Assembly (NCBI RefSeq): GCF_963678635.1
Contig: NC_087064.1
Location: 15,431,802-15,495,801, forward strand
Reading direction: 5' to 3'
Length of the DNA: 64,000 nucleotides
DNA from: Symsagittifera roscoffensis
Taxonomy: Eukaryota > Xenacoelomorpha > Acoela > Convolutidae
Under the pieces are notes generated by a model. The model did not search any database. It was not told where the DNA came from and was given only the letters and a program-made list of their open reading frames with translations. A program made the position numbers and the translations under genes. Shown here piece after piece: positions 1 to 13,200 of the stretch; the stretch's first letter is position 1; each line of letters starts with the position of its first letter.

Positions 1-573
1 GACTCCCGGTCCGGGAAAAATTGGGGAAACGTTATTTTTTTTTCCGGGAAAAGTTGAGTTGTCTGACCTCCTTTGTCTGCTTATTTTTTGTTGGCGTAAT
101 TTTCAGAGATTTTTTTTGCTTTCAGTTCAAACGAATACTTAAATGAGAGTCGGACAGTCGATATCCTATTTTGTTGACTGTGAATTTTTTTTTCGAGAAA
201 AAATAGTTTCGGCTGGTGTTTTATCTGTTAGTCAACTCATTTGTGTTGTTCTAAGGACTAAAATTGATTACCATTTTTAAGATAATTCAGGACATAGTAA
301 AAGTTTGAAGTTCAAAAACCTAATCACTCGAGTTTTGTGGGAATAGTTTTTTATGGATTTTTTTTTTGTGTTAATGGGCGTCTACCCAAGTATTGTCGCC
401 TAGTGACCGCTTGATAAATGATACTAAAAGATTATTTATTTCGTTTTTTTTTTCAAATATAAATTTTTCGACCTAGTTGTTCCATCTCATTTTCTGTTCG
501 CTAGTTTGCAGTGTTACGCTTGTGTTCTAAGGCAAGTGATGCGGCGATCCGCTTCGCCTCTGTGTTTAATTAT
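1..573 (+). repeat. 3' end of a HINE-like element, cut by the window edge
   Basis: AT-rich non-coding DNA ending at about 570 in the characteristic tail: an imperfect TCGCAAGTG-like arm (here GGCAAGTG), a hairpin around GCGATCCGCTTCGC, and the terminus CTCTGTGT. The same tail ends many other elements in this window. No convincing head is visible, so the 5' end probably lies outside. From 574 to about 1290 I see no gene and no clear repeat. Confidence 0.6.
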
Positions 574-1300
574 GCGAAATATCCTCCAAAGTTAGTTTTG
601 TTGTTTAGGCGCTCGTGTTTGTGTTATCGCTAAAGAAAAAAGGCTGAATCGCTTCTCACTAATCTAGACATCACTGTGCTTCCGCTAGATACTTTCGCTA
701 ATTGCTAGCATTGACGCTAATAACATCTATTATTCGTGGAAAAGTCATTAACTGGACCTCCTGAAAGAAAATTTGAATTTGGGAATTGAGATCTGACTAC
801 TTTCCGATAGTCGCATTCGATTGAACTGTGTAATGCTAAAATTTTTTATTTTTAACATTAACCAATTCTTGCCAAAGTGGACAATAAGATGCGATCTTCT
901 TCAACTTCTAAATTCATAGAGTCGAATTTCTTCAATCATTTCCGTCCAATATTTTTCAATTTGTCATTTTTTTTGCAAGCTCGTTTATCTTCATCTTGAT
1001 TGCTAATTAACAATAATCACTTCAGACAAATCTTATCTGTGGCTATCGCTTTAAAGCCCTGTTTTTCACCCTTTACTTTTCTGAATAAAACACTAGATGG
1101 TAATAAGGCATTGCTAGAGAATGGAGTAATTGTAATTTTGTGTCAAGAAAATGTGCTTTAAAACACTTATTAGCTCCATCGTAATGTCTATTTTCTCTAA
1201 CACTACTCTTATAAGAAACATTAACAGGCATGCTTTTGAGTTATAAAATTGTAAATAGTCCCTTCGTCGTACTGGACGACTAAAAAAGTTTTAGTTTGAA

Positions 1301-4277
1301 ATGTCAAAAAGGGGCGATTTGAGTGGGATCGATTTGCCTCCAGGATGGAAAAGAGTGGAGCGAAAGAAGAAGGGAAAGAGTTCGGGAAACAAGACAGAAG
1401 TACTGTACATATCTCCTGCCAATGTGGAAGTCAAGTCGATGGCTAAACTGCAGAAAGTGTTGCCTGAAGTAGATTTCTCCTATTTTGATTTCCGAACGGG
1501 CAAGTCAATGAAATCGGAAGCGAGAAAGTTGAAGGAGAAACACCTAGAAATTATCAAGGTACGGTATCTCACGCATCTTGTTTGCTTCTTTTTTTCAAGA
1601 GTAGCTCTTTAAGTCAGGTGTTAATAAATCGTGTACGACTTATTAAAATTGTTTGATTTGACGACTAATGCTATTTCGAATTAGTTTATTAGTGTGGGCA
1701 GTGAATTAATTTCTGGAACTGTAGAGCTTAGCTATTCGAACGCAGGTTTCCCTGATAAAAAGTACTGTGATCTTCAATTGGAATGGGCATTTTTGAATAA
1801 AAAAATGGCGTGCGATTGATTGAAATGTGAATTGAGAGGATTCCTCTTTTTTTTTAGCTGTCGTTCCGTTACATAATAAACACAGTGGTCGCGTAAAATA
1901 ATGCTGTGTAAAATAAAGGTGCAATATAAATGCTAATAAGTGGCTGCTTTGTTTTAGGAAGGAACTTCATTCCCAAGACGCAGTATTTCCAGCAGCAGTA
2001 TTCTGGGCAAAGTGGGCCAGTCTGTGACGATGATAAACAGTCACGAGTCCTCGGAAGTGAGAGTCTCAGCCGGTCAAAAGACATACAGACGGAAACCCAG
2101 ACAGATATTCTGGAACAGACGACTGACTAGAAACAGGACGATTGAAATGAGCAAAGGAGATTCAAAAAACAGTCAAAGTAGCAGTTTATGCGATAATAAT
2201 AACTCAACAGCTAGCTTAGAGTCCAAACTAAGTAAGTTAAATTTCAAGTTATCATTTTTCGTGGCCCGCATTAATTGTATTCAGCAGATGCGATGGGTAT
2301 CTGACCAACTCTGTGGCTCCAAATTAGCGTCCCCTCCCCGCATACTGATAATAACCAAAAATAGGGCAACCAATCTCCTCTCTATTATGAAACCCCTCTC
2401 TAACTCATTATTGGATATGAAAACTTGAAAATTCTATTTGTCGAACAATGGGTAAAGGCAAGAGTGAAAAATGGTGGTGCCTAACGTTTGAAGAAGAAAC
2501 GAAAACTGATGATGATCAACTTATATACAATGGTCACCAGAATAATGATTACGCCTGTGATTAGGAAAAGTCGTAAAATTTGTTCACGCTCAAATTTGAT
2601 TTTTGCTGTTTGAATTTTGATATATTTTTCTAAGTTCAAGTCTTTTCCTTCGTTAAAAGGCAAACAAATTTCACTATCTAACAGCAAATGTGTAAACGTC
2701 ACGAAAAAGGTGAGAGAATTCTAATTTTGTAGAAGTATATTTCAGATTTCCCAGCGAAATAAAAAACGATCTATTGATCCAGTTTTCTCGATTTGAAAAA
2801 ATTTTATCAAAAAAGTGTGAATCATGAATTTCTTGAAAATCAAAGAGCTGTAAGGTCGTTTATTTTTTCTTCGAAGTTGGAAAGCAAAAAACTGTCAGTT
2901 TTTTTTATATGTTTCCTCGAGTTCATTGACTCTTTTCCAACTGTATTATATGTATAGTTGCCTCTCAGCTCGTTAAATTCATTTGTGCTACGAGAGGCAC
3001 CATTTTTTTTACTCAACGTTGTGATTCTGCTCAAGCATTAGTCGCCTTTGTTACCTCTTTTTTGCCGCTTTGTTTGGCATGCTTTTCGAAAGAAAATTAA
3101 TTCAAGACTAAGAAATGAAAATTTTTGGCAGATCAAAATTTTCGGACATTTTTCGATTATTTGTTCTGCAGTTTTTTTTCTCAATATTTGTCGGTTAGTT
3201 TTTCATGCTTTGGTTTGTATCGCAAGTGGCGCAAAGCTAATTTTTTAAATCTTCATATATGATATGAAGAGTTGTGTCTGTCTGTTTGAAGAGTATGAAC
3301 TGCCAGATCCTATCAAGCCACTTCTGGAGACCCCTGCCGAAGTAGTCCTCTCCAGCACAGTAGGCTGTCTGCACCTCAACTCACAACAGGAGCTCCACAT
3401 AGTCGGACAGCAACCCAATCACTTTAAAGTAAGGGACTGAAACCAGGCTAATTGTTACACTAATAGTAATTACTGAACGGCTAATCTGACTTTAATTTTT
3501 GATCGAAAACTGAAGTTTAATTTTCGAAAGTCAGTTGATATCAGTTTCGGTAGATAATTGCTGAAATATGTTGGACTGGTTATAAGTCCAACATTTGTTG
3601 TTTTTTAAGAGTAATGAACGTAGTGAGTACTCTTATATATAGATCTTGAGTACTCTTATATAGGTCTTGCTGATTTTTTTGTTTTTTTTCAGTAAAAACT
3701 TAATTTTGTTCACGCTCATTTTTGATTTTTCGCGGTTTGATTTTTCTAATTTCGAAAGTGGAATTTAGTTTTTAGATTTCCAGCGGAATAAAAACTTTAC
3801 CTATTGATACAGTTTTCTCTATTTGGGTTCATGTTTTCAGAAAAGCGCCAATCATAAATCATTCTAGAAATTCAAAGAGTTTAAAGGGCATCTATTGTTT
3901 TCTTTGAAATTCAAAAGTTGAGATTTTTTTCAAGAAAGTCAGTGTTTTTTATGTTAACTTGCGTTTACTCTTTTCCAATCTTCGATTGGCTTTGTTCTTT
4001 TCAGACAATTACTCATATAGTACCAAAACTTCTATATCAACTGCTACTAATACTCATATAGTACCAAATTAACTGTCACTAATACTCATATAAAGCCAAA
4101 ATTATTTTCGAGGTTTTAATATTCTGTTTCTCTCAGGCAATACAGAACAACCCGGCAGTGTGGGTGAACTACAGCCAGCCGATGTTCGAGAAATTCCTGG
4201 TGACGGAGGAGCACATCAGGAGACAGGAGGAGAAGGTGGTCCAGCTCCGCACCAAACTGCTGCAGCTGCAGGAGTAG
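1301..4277 (+). CDS. MBD2/3: MBD2/3 methyl-CpG-binding domain protein (4 exons)
   Basis: Exons 1301-1558, 1958-2231, 3292-3428 and 4137-4277 join in frame to 269 aa. Residues ~9-55 form an MBD (LPPGW near the start, FDFRTGK at its end). Exon 2 matches the MBD2/3 region after the MBD (SVTMINSHESSEV, then KPRQIFWNRRL). Exons 3-4 match the C-terminal part (ELP..., NPAVWVNYSQP, VTEEHIRRQEEKVVQLR), which carries the coiled coil that binds GATAD2/p66. Family role: the MBD subunit of the NuRD chromatin-remodelling and deacetylase complex in the nucleus. The four residues that read methylated CpG in MeCP2/MBD2 look substituted here (see findings). Human MBD3 is 291 aa, so the length is normal. A TTTTAG acceptor-like site lies 6 nt before the ATG. 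An AATAAA lies about 22 nt after the stop. Confidence 0.93.
2570..2955 (+). repeat. MITE copy in MBD2/3 intron 2 (AAGAGT-TIR family)
   Basis: It carries the family landmarks in order: TTGTTCACGCTCAAATTTGA, TTAAAAGG followed by CAAA..CACTATC, AGATTTCCCAGCGAAATAAA, TTGATCCAGTTTTCTC, and a terminal GTTCATTGACTCTTTTCCAA. The 5' terminal inverted repeat is not clear in this copy. Confidence 0.65.
3605..3992 (+). repeat. MITE copy in MBD2/3 intron 3 (AAGAGT-TIR family)
   Basis: It begins AAGAGTAATGAACGTAGTGA and ends in GCGTTTACTCTTTTCCAA. The tail, reverse-complemented, approximates the head, so these are terminal inverted repeats. The interior has the shared landmarks CACGCTCA, CGCGGTTTGA, AGATTTCCAGCGGAATAAA and TTGATACAGTTTTCTC. 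Confidence 0.75.
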
Positions 4278-4299
4278 AGACAGGAGTCGAAACAACTCA

Positions 4300-4305
4300 A
4301 ATAAA
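4300..4305 (+). terminator. Polyadenylation signal of MBD2/3
   Basis: A canonical AATAAA begins 22 nt after the MBD2/3 stop, implying a very short 3'UTR. A second AATAAA lies near 4544. Confidence 0.55.
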
Positions 4306-4377
4306 ATTCCACGTCTTCTTTAAATTTAGTCTAGTACCAGTCTGCCAGTTGGCCTTATTATTCAAGAAAGATGCATA

Positions 4378-5344
4378 GAGATGATGACTGTTGGAAACTG
4401 ATTTTGAAATGAAGTCGTAAAACATTACATTTAATTTTAGTTCTTCACGACGCCATGTAAATGAATTTTCCCGCCATGAAAGCATTGCTCTTTTAATGCT
4501 CAACTGGAAATTTTAGGAAAACTATTATAATCTTGCGACAGTAAAATAAAGACATTTTGCCAATAGCATGGGTTGGAATTATCAGGGGCCTTAGAACATT
4601 TTGCAACTTTTAAGGCAGTGTATTTATTTGAAGGCGGTGAAATTTTTTTTTCTCCTATTAAGTTGGGTGATGCTTATAAAATGCAAAACCTTTTGATTCA
4701 AATCTTTGTAATTAAACGTTGAACTGAGCAGTTTTCCAGAGTCTTTAATGATTTTTCTAGTGTACTTATTTGTGTTTCAATGATTAGATCTTTAATTTTA
4801 AATAATTTTAAATTGAAGTTATCAAGTAAAAGAACCAAGTGGCTTTCATTTACATAGGTCTTGATAATTTTTATTACTTTTGTTAAATGAAGGCAAACGC
4901 AACTATCGAACATCTAAAATGAAAAGGCCACTAACTTCTAGTTTCAAAAATGGACTTTCTTCTGAAAATAACGTAATCATCGTGTTTTCTCTCAATGGGA
5001 TAACTGTCCAAAAAATTCTAATCATAACAGTTATGAAGTTCGAATAGCTTCAACGTGATCTTTTCTTTTGGAAAGTTTTCAATCAATTTTCTTCATTTCG
5101 TTTTTCTTTCACACTTTCCTAACTATTTGTATGCTATGTTCCAGTGAATTGTTTATGTTTCGGTTGCTGGGCTCTTTTTGGCCTCTACTGCCTGATTTTC
5201 ATCTATTTTTTTGTCGACCGTCTAGACATGTTTGTTATGTGTCGCAAGGATTGTCAAGTCCCGTTTCTTCTTTTCCGATAGTGAATGATTTTAGTGAAAA
5301 TTAAAGAGCCTTAACGTGATATATTTTCTTTGAATATTTATTAA
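4378..5344. other. Intergenic AT-rich DNA without a gene
   Basis: Between the MBD2/3 3' end and the first HINE-like element I see only low-complexity AT-rich sequence. Short open frames here have no recognisable protein character. Confidence 0.5.
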
Positions 5345-5968
5345 ACTTGCGAGAGCAAATGTCTTGTGATCGGGAAATCGGGAACTAGACTTTTTCCGTA
5401 AACAATTTTTCTTACAAATCTTACTTGCTTGATTATTGAGCCTTAGCAACTTTCACGCTCCTTTCTACTTAGCCTAGAGATAAAATGGTCACCTTTGCAT
5501 TCTAATGTTTCGTTTTGAGCCCCGGTCAGACATTGTTTTTTTAGCATGTTTGAATTGAATTTTTTAGCGGTAAAAATTGAATTGCCAGATTTTCGATTGT
5601 CTGCTTAAGTTTTTTTTCAGCTTAGTTGCCGCAGCACTGTTTTTTCTTCTGCTGTAGACAATTTTTAATAAAATTGCAAGTGTTTTTCGTTGTAGTTTCA
5701 TGGTTCCTAAATATTTTTCTACATTTTTTTTCGGCTCAACTGATATCAGCTTAAAGATTGTCGGCTGTTTCCGCTTCGTAAGTATTGCTCCATCGCTTGT
5801 TTGATATTCAAATGTTTTGCTTTGTAGGTTTGTCTAGAATGAACTTTTATCGAGACATACGAAAATTTTTAAAGACCCTGTTTTTCAACATTTTTCATTT
5901 TTTTTACTTGTTTTTCTTGCGTTTGTTGTATCGCAAGTGATGCGAAGCTCCGCTTCGGCTCTGTGTTA
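5345..5968 (+). repeat. HINE-like element, TCGCAAGT subfamily (b)
   Basis: The head is ACTTGCGA followed by a short GAGAGCAA hairpin and ATCGGGAACTAGACTTTTTC. The tail is TATCGCAAGTGATGCGAAGC, then CGCTTCGGCTCTGTGT. The arm near the 3' end (TCGCAAGT) is the reverse complement of the head. This is an intergenic copy without internal arrays. Confidence 0.65.
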
Positions 5969-6679
5969 AATTAAGAAGTTATCTTTTTTTTTCGAAAAAG
6001 TCAATTATTTTCTCTTCGGTTTTCCTGATTTTATTGACGCTTTTGCAACTGTTTGTTGGCGTTGTTTTTTTAAAATGATTTTTAGGAAGTTTCGGTTTTA
6101 TGGTATTTTGGTTTTTTTATAAGAGGTAATGGTTTCAAGGGGAATTAGATTCAGGGATTCGACCTACTTTACAGCCAAAGGGTCCCTCTTTGGTGCTATT
6201 TGAGACATCGATTATTGGTTGGCCAACTCGCAAGCTTTTCTGACTGTGCCTTAGACGCCAATGTACCAAAGGTACACATTAGAGGGGTTCAAACACACGA
6301 TTTTTTCGGCTTTCCCAAAATTGCTCCAAGACGTTATTTTTTGCTTGTTTTTTATTTTTTTTTCACCAAGTTGAATCTGGCGCAAAAAAACTAGTGGTAA
6401 AACTCCATCCAGCAATTGGTGAAAAAAATGATGACTTTAAACGTGACTTTAAAAAGTGATGGACTTGTGAACTCGTTCTTTGTTGTGAAAAGAGAAAAAA
6501 TTATGTTGACGAAACGGTATGAGGTGTTTGCTGAGTCAAATACACCAAAGAGCGGATAATTCAGCAATGACTCTTCATTTCTACGATGAGCTTTTTCAAT
6601 TTCAATTTGTTGTAAATAGTTATCTAATGTGCTTTAAAAATCTGCGTGTTTATCGATTTTTGTTTGTTCGCTTTTTATT

Positions 6680-6850
6680 ACACGAGCATAGCTTGTGTTA
6701 TAGTATGAACTTTTTTTGTTCAACCTAAGTCGCAAATATTGTTGCGATGCATTTGTTGCGACAAAATGTGTTCATTTTGAAAGTGTTCATTTTGATCCAG
6801 CTATTCGCGATTGTGTATGCCAAGTGAAACTTCGCCTCTGTGTATATTTT
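6680..6850 (+). repeat. Internally deleted HINE-like element, GCTTGTGT subfamily (a)
   Basis: It starts with ACACGAGCATAGCTTGTGT, an almost perfect palindrome. It continues with the family head (AGTATGAAC, T-run, AACCTAAGTCGCAAATATTG, GATCCAGCTATT), then jumps straight to the tail (GATTGTGTATGCCAAGTGAA, ACTTCGCCTCTGTGT). The tRNA-like middle of the ~530-bp relatives is missing. A second tail-like fragment lies near 6965-7010. Confidence 0.65.
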
Positions 6851-7267
6851 TACCATGATAAATCTGGTCGAAACAATCTGTGCTATTTTCGCAGTGACCG
6901 GGGAATCTTGCTTTTTTACGGCGTGATTGTGTAATAATATATTAGAGCTCCTTTTGCTGATTTTTTGCGTGTGTTTGCTTGCGAAGTGTAGCCTCGACTC
7001 TGTCTGAAATTCATGTTTTCAGTTCTTTTTGTTGCAAAAAGAAACGATAATTGTCATCTTTAGAGTAAACTTGAAATAAAAAGATATACAGCGATAATTT
7101 ATTGTTTTTTTTTTTTTGAAAAAATGAATTATATGTGTCATAGTACTGGAATATCTGGCTTGAATGCCGAAGGCAGGTAACAAAAAATTGATTTCAAAAA
7201 GGTTTTCATGTGTTTAATGCCCAGTCTAGATATCAAATGGCAAAAGTGTAATTTTTCAGAAGTGAGA

Positions 7268-10200
7268 ATGGCCGAAGCAGGAGCTGGTAACTGGTGCTTG
7301 ATCGAATCTGATCCAGGAGTCTTCTCCGAACTCATTCGGGGCTTCGGGGTCACCGGAGTACAAGTAGAAGAGATTTACTCTTTAGATGAAGATTCTTTTG
7401 CACCGCTGAAGCCAGTTTTGGGACTTATTTTCCTGTTCAAAATTGATGCCAACTCAGATACCAAAAGCGAAGGCACTTTAGTGCAAGATAACAGGTGTGT
7501 AGTTGCTATATCCAAATGTGTTGCTTAGCTCTTTCGGGTTTCTAAGCGAATAAAGAAAGGGTTTCTTAAGCGATTGTTTGTTAAGTGAAGTAAGTTTTGA
7601 CTGCGAAAGATGCGGGCCAAAATAAAAAGTTATCATTGAACTTATAATGAACGACGTGCTCTATGAGAATTGCTTTGATAAACTAAATGTAACTTAACAT
7701 TGGATTTTTTAAGCAATCTAATACAGGTGATTTTGTCTGGTAATTTCGTATATAGGCAACAGCAATTTTACGGTCCTCTATTCTATTAGTGTAGTATATA
7801 TTGATGTCTTGATAACTAACTACTTTGTCTGTTTCTAGACTAGACGAAATGTTCTTCGCCAAACAAGTAATCCAGAATGCGTGTGCGACACAGGCCATCA
7901 TCAACCTACTCATGAATGCAAAACAGGAGTCACTTGACTTAGGCGACAACTTAAAAACATTCAAAGGTATGCATCATGTCATGTAATTTGGCTTTAATGG
8001 TATCTTAATGTAAGACCACGCCTCCATTTTAAGCAGGCTTCTTAGAGTGTCCCTAGTAATTCCCGAAATCAGTTTCAAGTAAATATTTTTTAAAATTACG
8101 AAAGTGTATCAGTGTTTTACCCATTTATATCATTTTATCATTTATATTATTTACCCAGATTTTACCAAGTCGTTCGACCCGCAGACAGCGGGGCTTGCGA
8201 TGAGTAACCAGGAGCAGCTGCGAGAGGTACACAACAGCTTCGCCAGACAGCAGGTGTTCGAACTGGAGGACAACTCAGGCGCTAAAGATGAGGACTTGTT
8301 TCACTTTGTGGGCTACTTGCCTGTTAACGGCAGGTACATGTGATAAAAGCAGCCGTAAAAATTGAAATTTGATTAATCCGAAATCTCGAAAAATAAAATT
8401 GTTAACCGACCTAGAATATATAAATCATTTTTTTCAGGCTCTACGAGTTGGACGGTTTGAATGAAGGACCTTTAGACCACGGTGCTATTGGAGAGGGCGC
8501 AGACTGGTTGTCGAAGGCCAGAGAGGTGTTGCAGAAACGCATTGAGAAATACTCTTCCTCGGAGATCAGGTTCAACCTCATGGCAATCATCAAAGGTAAC
8601 TATTTTGAAAAGTATGAGGAAAATTGTTATCTATTTTGGTAAGATTCAATACTTAAATGAAAAATGATTTCAGTTATTTTTTGTGAGCAAAAAAACCAAT
8701 GACAGTTATTTTATTCCGAGCATTGAAAAAGGGGAGGAACTTCAAATTCGGGTGTGTTTTAATTTTTTTCTTTTTCCACTCCCATTGTCTAGAAATTTAT
8801 CCCAGTGTCGAGAAAAACCGGTTTGAAATTTTGATTTTTCGTCTAACTTCGAGTTAGTAACGCGATCGAGTAACGATTGTTAACAGAAGTATAGCTTGTG
8901 TTAAAGTGTGAACTATCTTTTTTTTCCAACCTATGTCACAAATTTTGTTGCGATGCCATTGTTGCGATAAAATGTGTTCATTTTGAAAGTGAACGTTTTG
9001 ATCCAGCTATTAAATACAGCCGATGCTAATGAGGTTAACACAGACTATTATTTTACAAATAGCACTTTAGCTTCAAGGTATCATGGATCTGTAGCGTAGA
9101 GGTAGGGAAAGAGACCAGCAACAAAATAAGAGGGTTCGAACCTGGGCAGGGTCGGATGTTTTAAATGAATTTTTTCGTTTTTTAGTTAAAATGCATCCAC
9201 TCTATAAATTGAAGCATGCTAATTGGTAAATTCTTGTTTGATTAAAACAGGCATTATGAAATTATTTGGGATTGGGTTTTTTAATATGTTTTGTGACGCT
9301 TTGGAAAAATTTTTCACTTTTTTCGAAAATTTAGTTTTTCTCAAAAACTACTCACCGATTTCCAAAAAAGTTGCAACAATGGAAAATTCGCTCACTCCTT
9401 TTTGTGCCTGCATAATCCCCTAGTCTCTTTTAGCCTTACCTCACTTTCTACAGCCTGCGAAAAAGTGTGTGGGGGAATTTTTGACCCTAATCTTTTGGGT
9501 TTTTTTACATTTTCTCAAAAACTACCCTCCCAAATCTGAATTTTGGGTTCAACGGATAGAACAGGTTCTGGGATGCTCCCCTGCTCAAGCGGTTTTTCTA
9601 AAAAAAAAGTTATAGCACTCAGAAAAGTCAAATTTTTGATTTTTGACCGTTTTTTGAAACTTTTTGACTTCTCAAAAACTAACACTCCCAAATCTGAGAT
9701 TTCAATCGAAAAGACGGGTTGTGAGAAGCTCTCTTGGACAGCGGTAACCCGCAAATTTTTTACACAAAAATAATGACCCTGGGAAAAGTCGAATTTTCGT
9801 TTTTTTTACCTTTTTTTTTAAAAACTTTTTGACTTCTCTCGAAAACTACCCACCCAAATCTAATGAGCAACGTTTTAAGCATCTTTCAACCTAACAAGCT
9901 CTTGTAATCACTTCAATTTTTAAGAAAACTGAAGTTATTGATGAAAAGATTTTGAAGTAATTGTATGGAGATTTACTTTTCTTTGCTATAGGTCTATTTT
10001 TGAAATTACTCTTGTCCTTTTGAAATTACACAAAAATTTTAAAAAAAAATATCAAACAGGTATTTCCAGCTTCAGCTGGCCTCTAGTTTCTTTTTTTTGC
10101 AAATTGACTGGTACTGCTAATGTGTCATAATGGGCTAGAATCACTTAGCAATTATGTAGACTCATAATTGGCGTGCGTCACTTAAGAAATTTTGTAGACT

Positions 10201-13200
10201 CAAAGTTTTACTCATTCAGTTTTTCCCAATAGCGTTATCGGTCATCTTTTTGCTTGTGTACGCGAAGTGCAACTTCGCCTCTGTGTATATGGAACATTAC
10301 TGTTTTTTAAAGAATTTTGAGATAAGAAACTTGATTTTACTTTAAAGAAAACCAGTTTTGGATGTTTCATTTAGCCCTTGTTTGACAAATAAGGTTTTCT
10401 AAAAAAATTTATAGTGCAAAAGTTTTTATGTCATTTTTCTTGTTTTCCATTCATTTTATGAAAATAGTTGTTGTCAATCATGCCCATTTCACGAATTTTC
10501 TACGCGATTGCATAGTTCTAGAATCACACCAGCCATTAAAAACGACACGAATTTGAAGAAAATTTAAACAAAAACTTTTTCTGTTTTTTTTTAGTCTGAA
10601 GATTTTGTGCTACTTGCACACCAACCGGTTATCCTTGTTTAGTTTCGGGTTTTTCGACCGGTGTGTGTTGATTGTTTTTGAAGTCGTATTTTGTGAAAGA
10701 TACTCCTTGAGGTTGACGAGAGAAGAAACGGATTTTTTTTCCTAAGGAGTTAACGAGGAACCTAATTGCCCTTTATACAGCATCCTACCAGACTTCATAT
10801 TTAATTAGAAAAATTGAGACAAAGGTAGATATCGTTATATACATATCATATCATACGTATATTACATTTTAATCAAACATATATGTCTATTGAACATGTT
10901 ATTACGCTTGAGATTAGCAAGAGTTATCAAATCGGAATGTAGACATTTTTTTTTCTTGTGTACAACTAGTTTAACAAAACCAGTTGAATAACTTATGATG
11001 CTGCTATTACTTATGCTGCTTTGCTGACATGCTCAATTTCATGAAAACTCAAAATCGACTACTGGCTATTGGGTGGGTACTTGTTACTACACAATCAGTT
11101 TTTTTTGGCTCAACTGGTGTCTGCTCGAAGATTGTCGGCCTTGTTTCCGCTTCAAAAGTTTTGCTCAGTTGCTGAAATGAATTTCAATTTTCTTGCTTGG
11201 CATATTTGTCTAGAATTCCAGTTTGATAAATGAAAGGGTTTGGGATTGGGTTTTTTTGAGATGCTTTGGAAATTTTTTTTTTTTTTTCTACTGATTTTCA
11301 AGAGGATATCCATAGAAAGACCGCCTAGTCTCCCCTGGTCTCTTTTTGCCTCACCACTCTGTCTACTGCCGTCTAAAAAGTCTGTGGGGGAATATTTGAC
11401 CGATATTTCTGATTTTTTTTTCGTTTTCTTAAAAACCTACCTAACCAAATCTGAGATTTTCTAAAAGTTTTTCTAACCTTTTTCAACTTAAATTCAAGTT
11501 CTGATTATTTTGACCGTTTTTTGATGTTAAAAGTTTTTTCTGAAACAACTCCCAAACCTGATTCTATTGGTTCAATGCAGTTAAAGGGTAATGGGAAGCT
11601 CCCCTGTATTAGCGGCTACTCAAAATTTTGTACGCAAACAGAAATCGTCCTCTGAAAATTCAAATTTTTGCCAAAGAACGGGTTGTGGGAATTCAATTGC
11701 ATACGCGACCAAGCCCAAATTTTTGGACAGAAAAAAAACATGGCCCTCGGAAAGTCAAAATTTTTATTTTGTTGGCCGTTTTTTGAAACTTTTTGGTTTT
11801 TCTCCAGAACTACCCTAGCAAACTTGGGTTTTTGGGTTTAAGCGAAGTTACAGATTGGGAGATTCTCTTCTGCATAAAAGGCTACGCTCAATTTTTTTAT
11901 TAAACAAAAGCTATGATTCTCGGAAGTGTCAACTTATGATTTGGAATCTTCTCGTCTTTACCGGCCACGACCTGCTTTTAGCAAAAAACTGCGGAATTCG
12001 GAAAGTCGAGCTTTTGAACTTTGACTATTTTTTTTTGGAGTTTTTGAATTTTACTTAAAAACTACCCTTTCAAATCTGAGATGAAAATTTCAATCGAAAG
12101 TAGCGGTTGCGGTATTTTTTTTTCTGCAGAAGCGGCTACTCCTTTATTTTTTCCCCAAAATCTCCGAAAGCTTAACTCTTCTCTCTTATTTTAGTAGAGA
12201 AACAACTGGCAAAGTCCATTTTTTGAAAATGCGCATTTCGTCTCGCATCAGTATAACAACTTCAAAAAATATCAAACACATTACTCCACATTTGCTTGGC
12301 CCTAGGTGTACTTCATCGAGACATGTGAAAATTTTGGTTTAATTAGTTTTTTTTCAACATTTTTCTCTTTTTTTCTTATGCTTTTTTATGATTGTGTCGT
12401 ATCGCAAGAGATGCCAAGCTCCGCTTCGCCTCTGTGACAAAAATTAGTCATATCAACTTCTGTGTTCTTAGTGTGAAATTGATAAAATTTATTTTAAGAT
12501 CGGCGACTGAAATACGAGCAGGAAATCGAAGAGCTGAAAACAAAAACTTCAGGTAAGAGTGCAAAACTGTAATGATTTAAAAGCCAAATTAAATTAGCTA
12601 CAAGTATCGAGTTATTGGAGTTATTGATTTTAATCATTCCGAGCGCGAACTGAAGGCACTGAGGCTTTGGGAATGTTTTGCGCAAAATCAGGGACCTCTA
12701 ATTAACTTCAGATAGGGTCTACTGATTCTAGTATCTCACATCAGTCGTGATCCGATCGATATTTGAAGTTTTTGAAAAAGCTTTATCGCCGGATTTGAGT
12801 TTATTGCTTTTGAAATGAAGTCATTTCATATTAAGTCAGTTTAAGATAGTGAAAATTACTTGATAATTATTCTGATTTAAAAAGATAATAGTTTTCGAAA
12901 TTTTCCATTTAGTTTCCTCTGCGCGCACAAGAAAACTGCTAAAATTGGAAAAATGATTTAGGTTTTCCATTTTTTTTTGTCTTTTTTCAAGAACAAGGGT
13001 GGTCGTATTTTGGCTACTTGCTCTGCTACCAGCTATGCGTATTGATTTTTTAAAAGATCGAAGAGTAATACGAATCACCTAATTTAAGCGTTTTTATTTT
13101 TAAAGCTCAATCAAGTGAAGAGAACTTGATCGAAATGGCGAGGCTTGAGTCACTTCTGGAAGCGGAAAATATGAAATGGAAGCAGTATAAAGTCGACAAC

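Noticed and set aside
9515-9773. Open frames on both strands, 76-79 codons
   Set aside because: Both come from the ~160-bp internal units of a HINE-like element. Related frames reappear wherever the unit is repeated.
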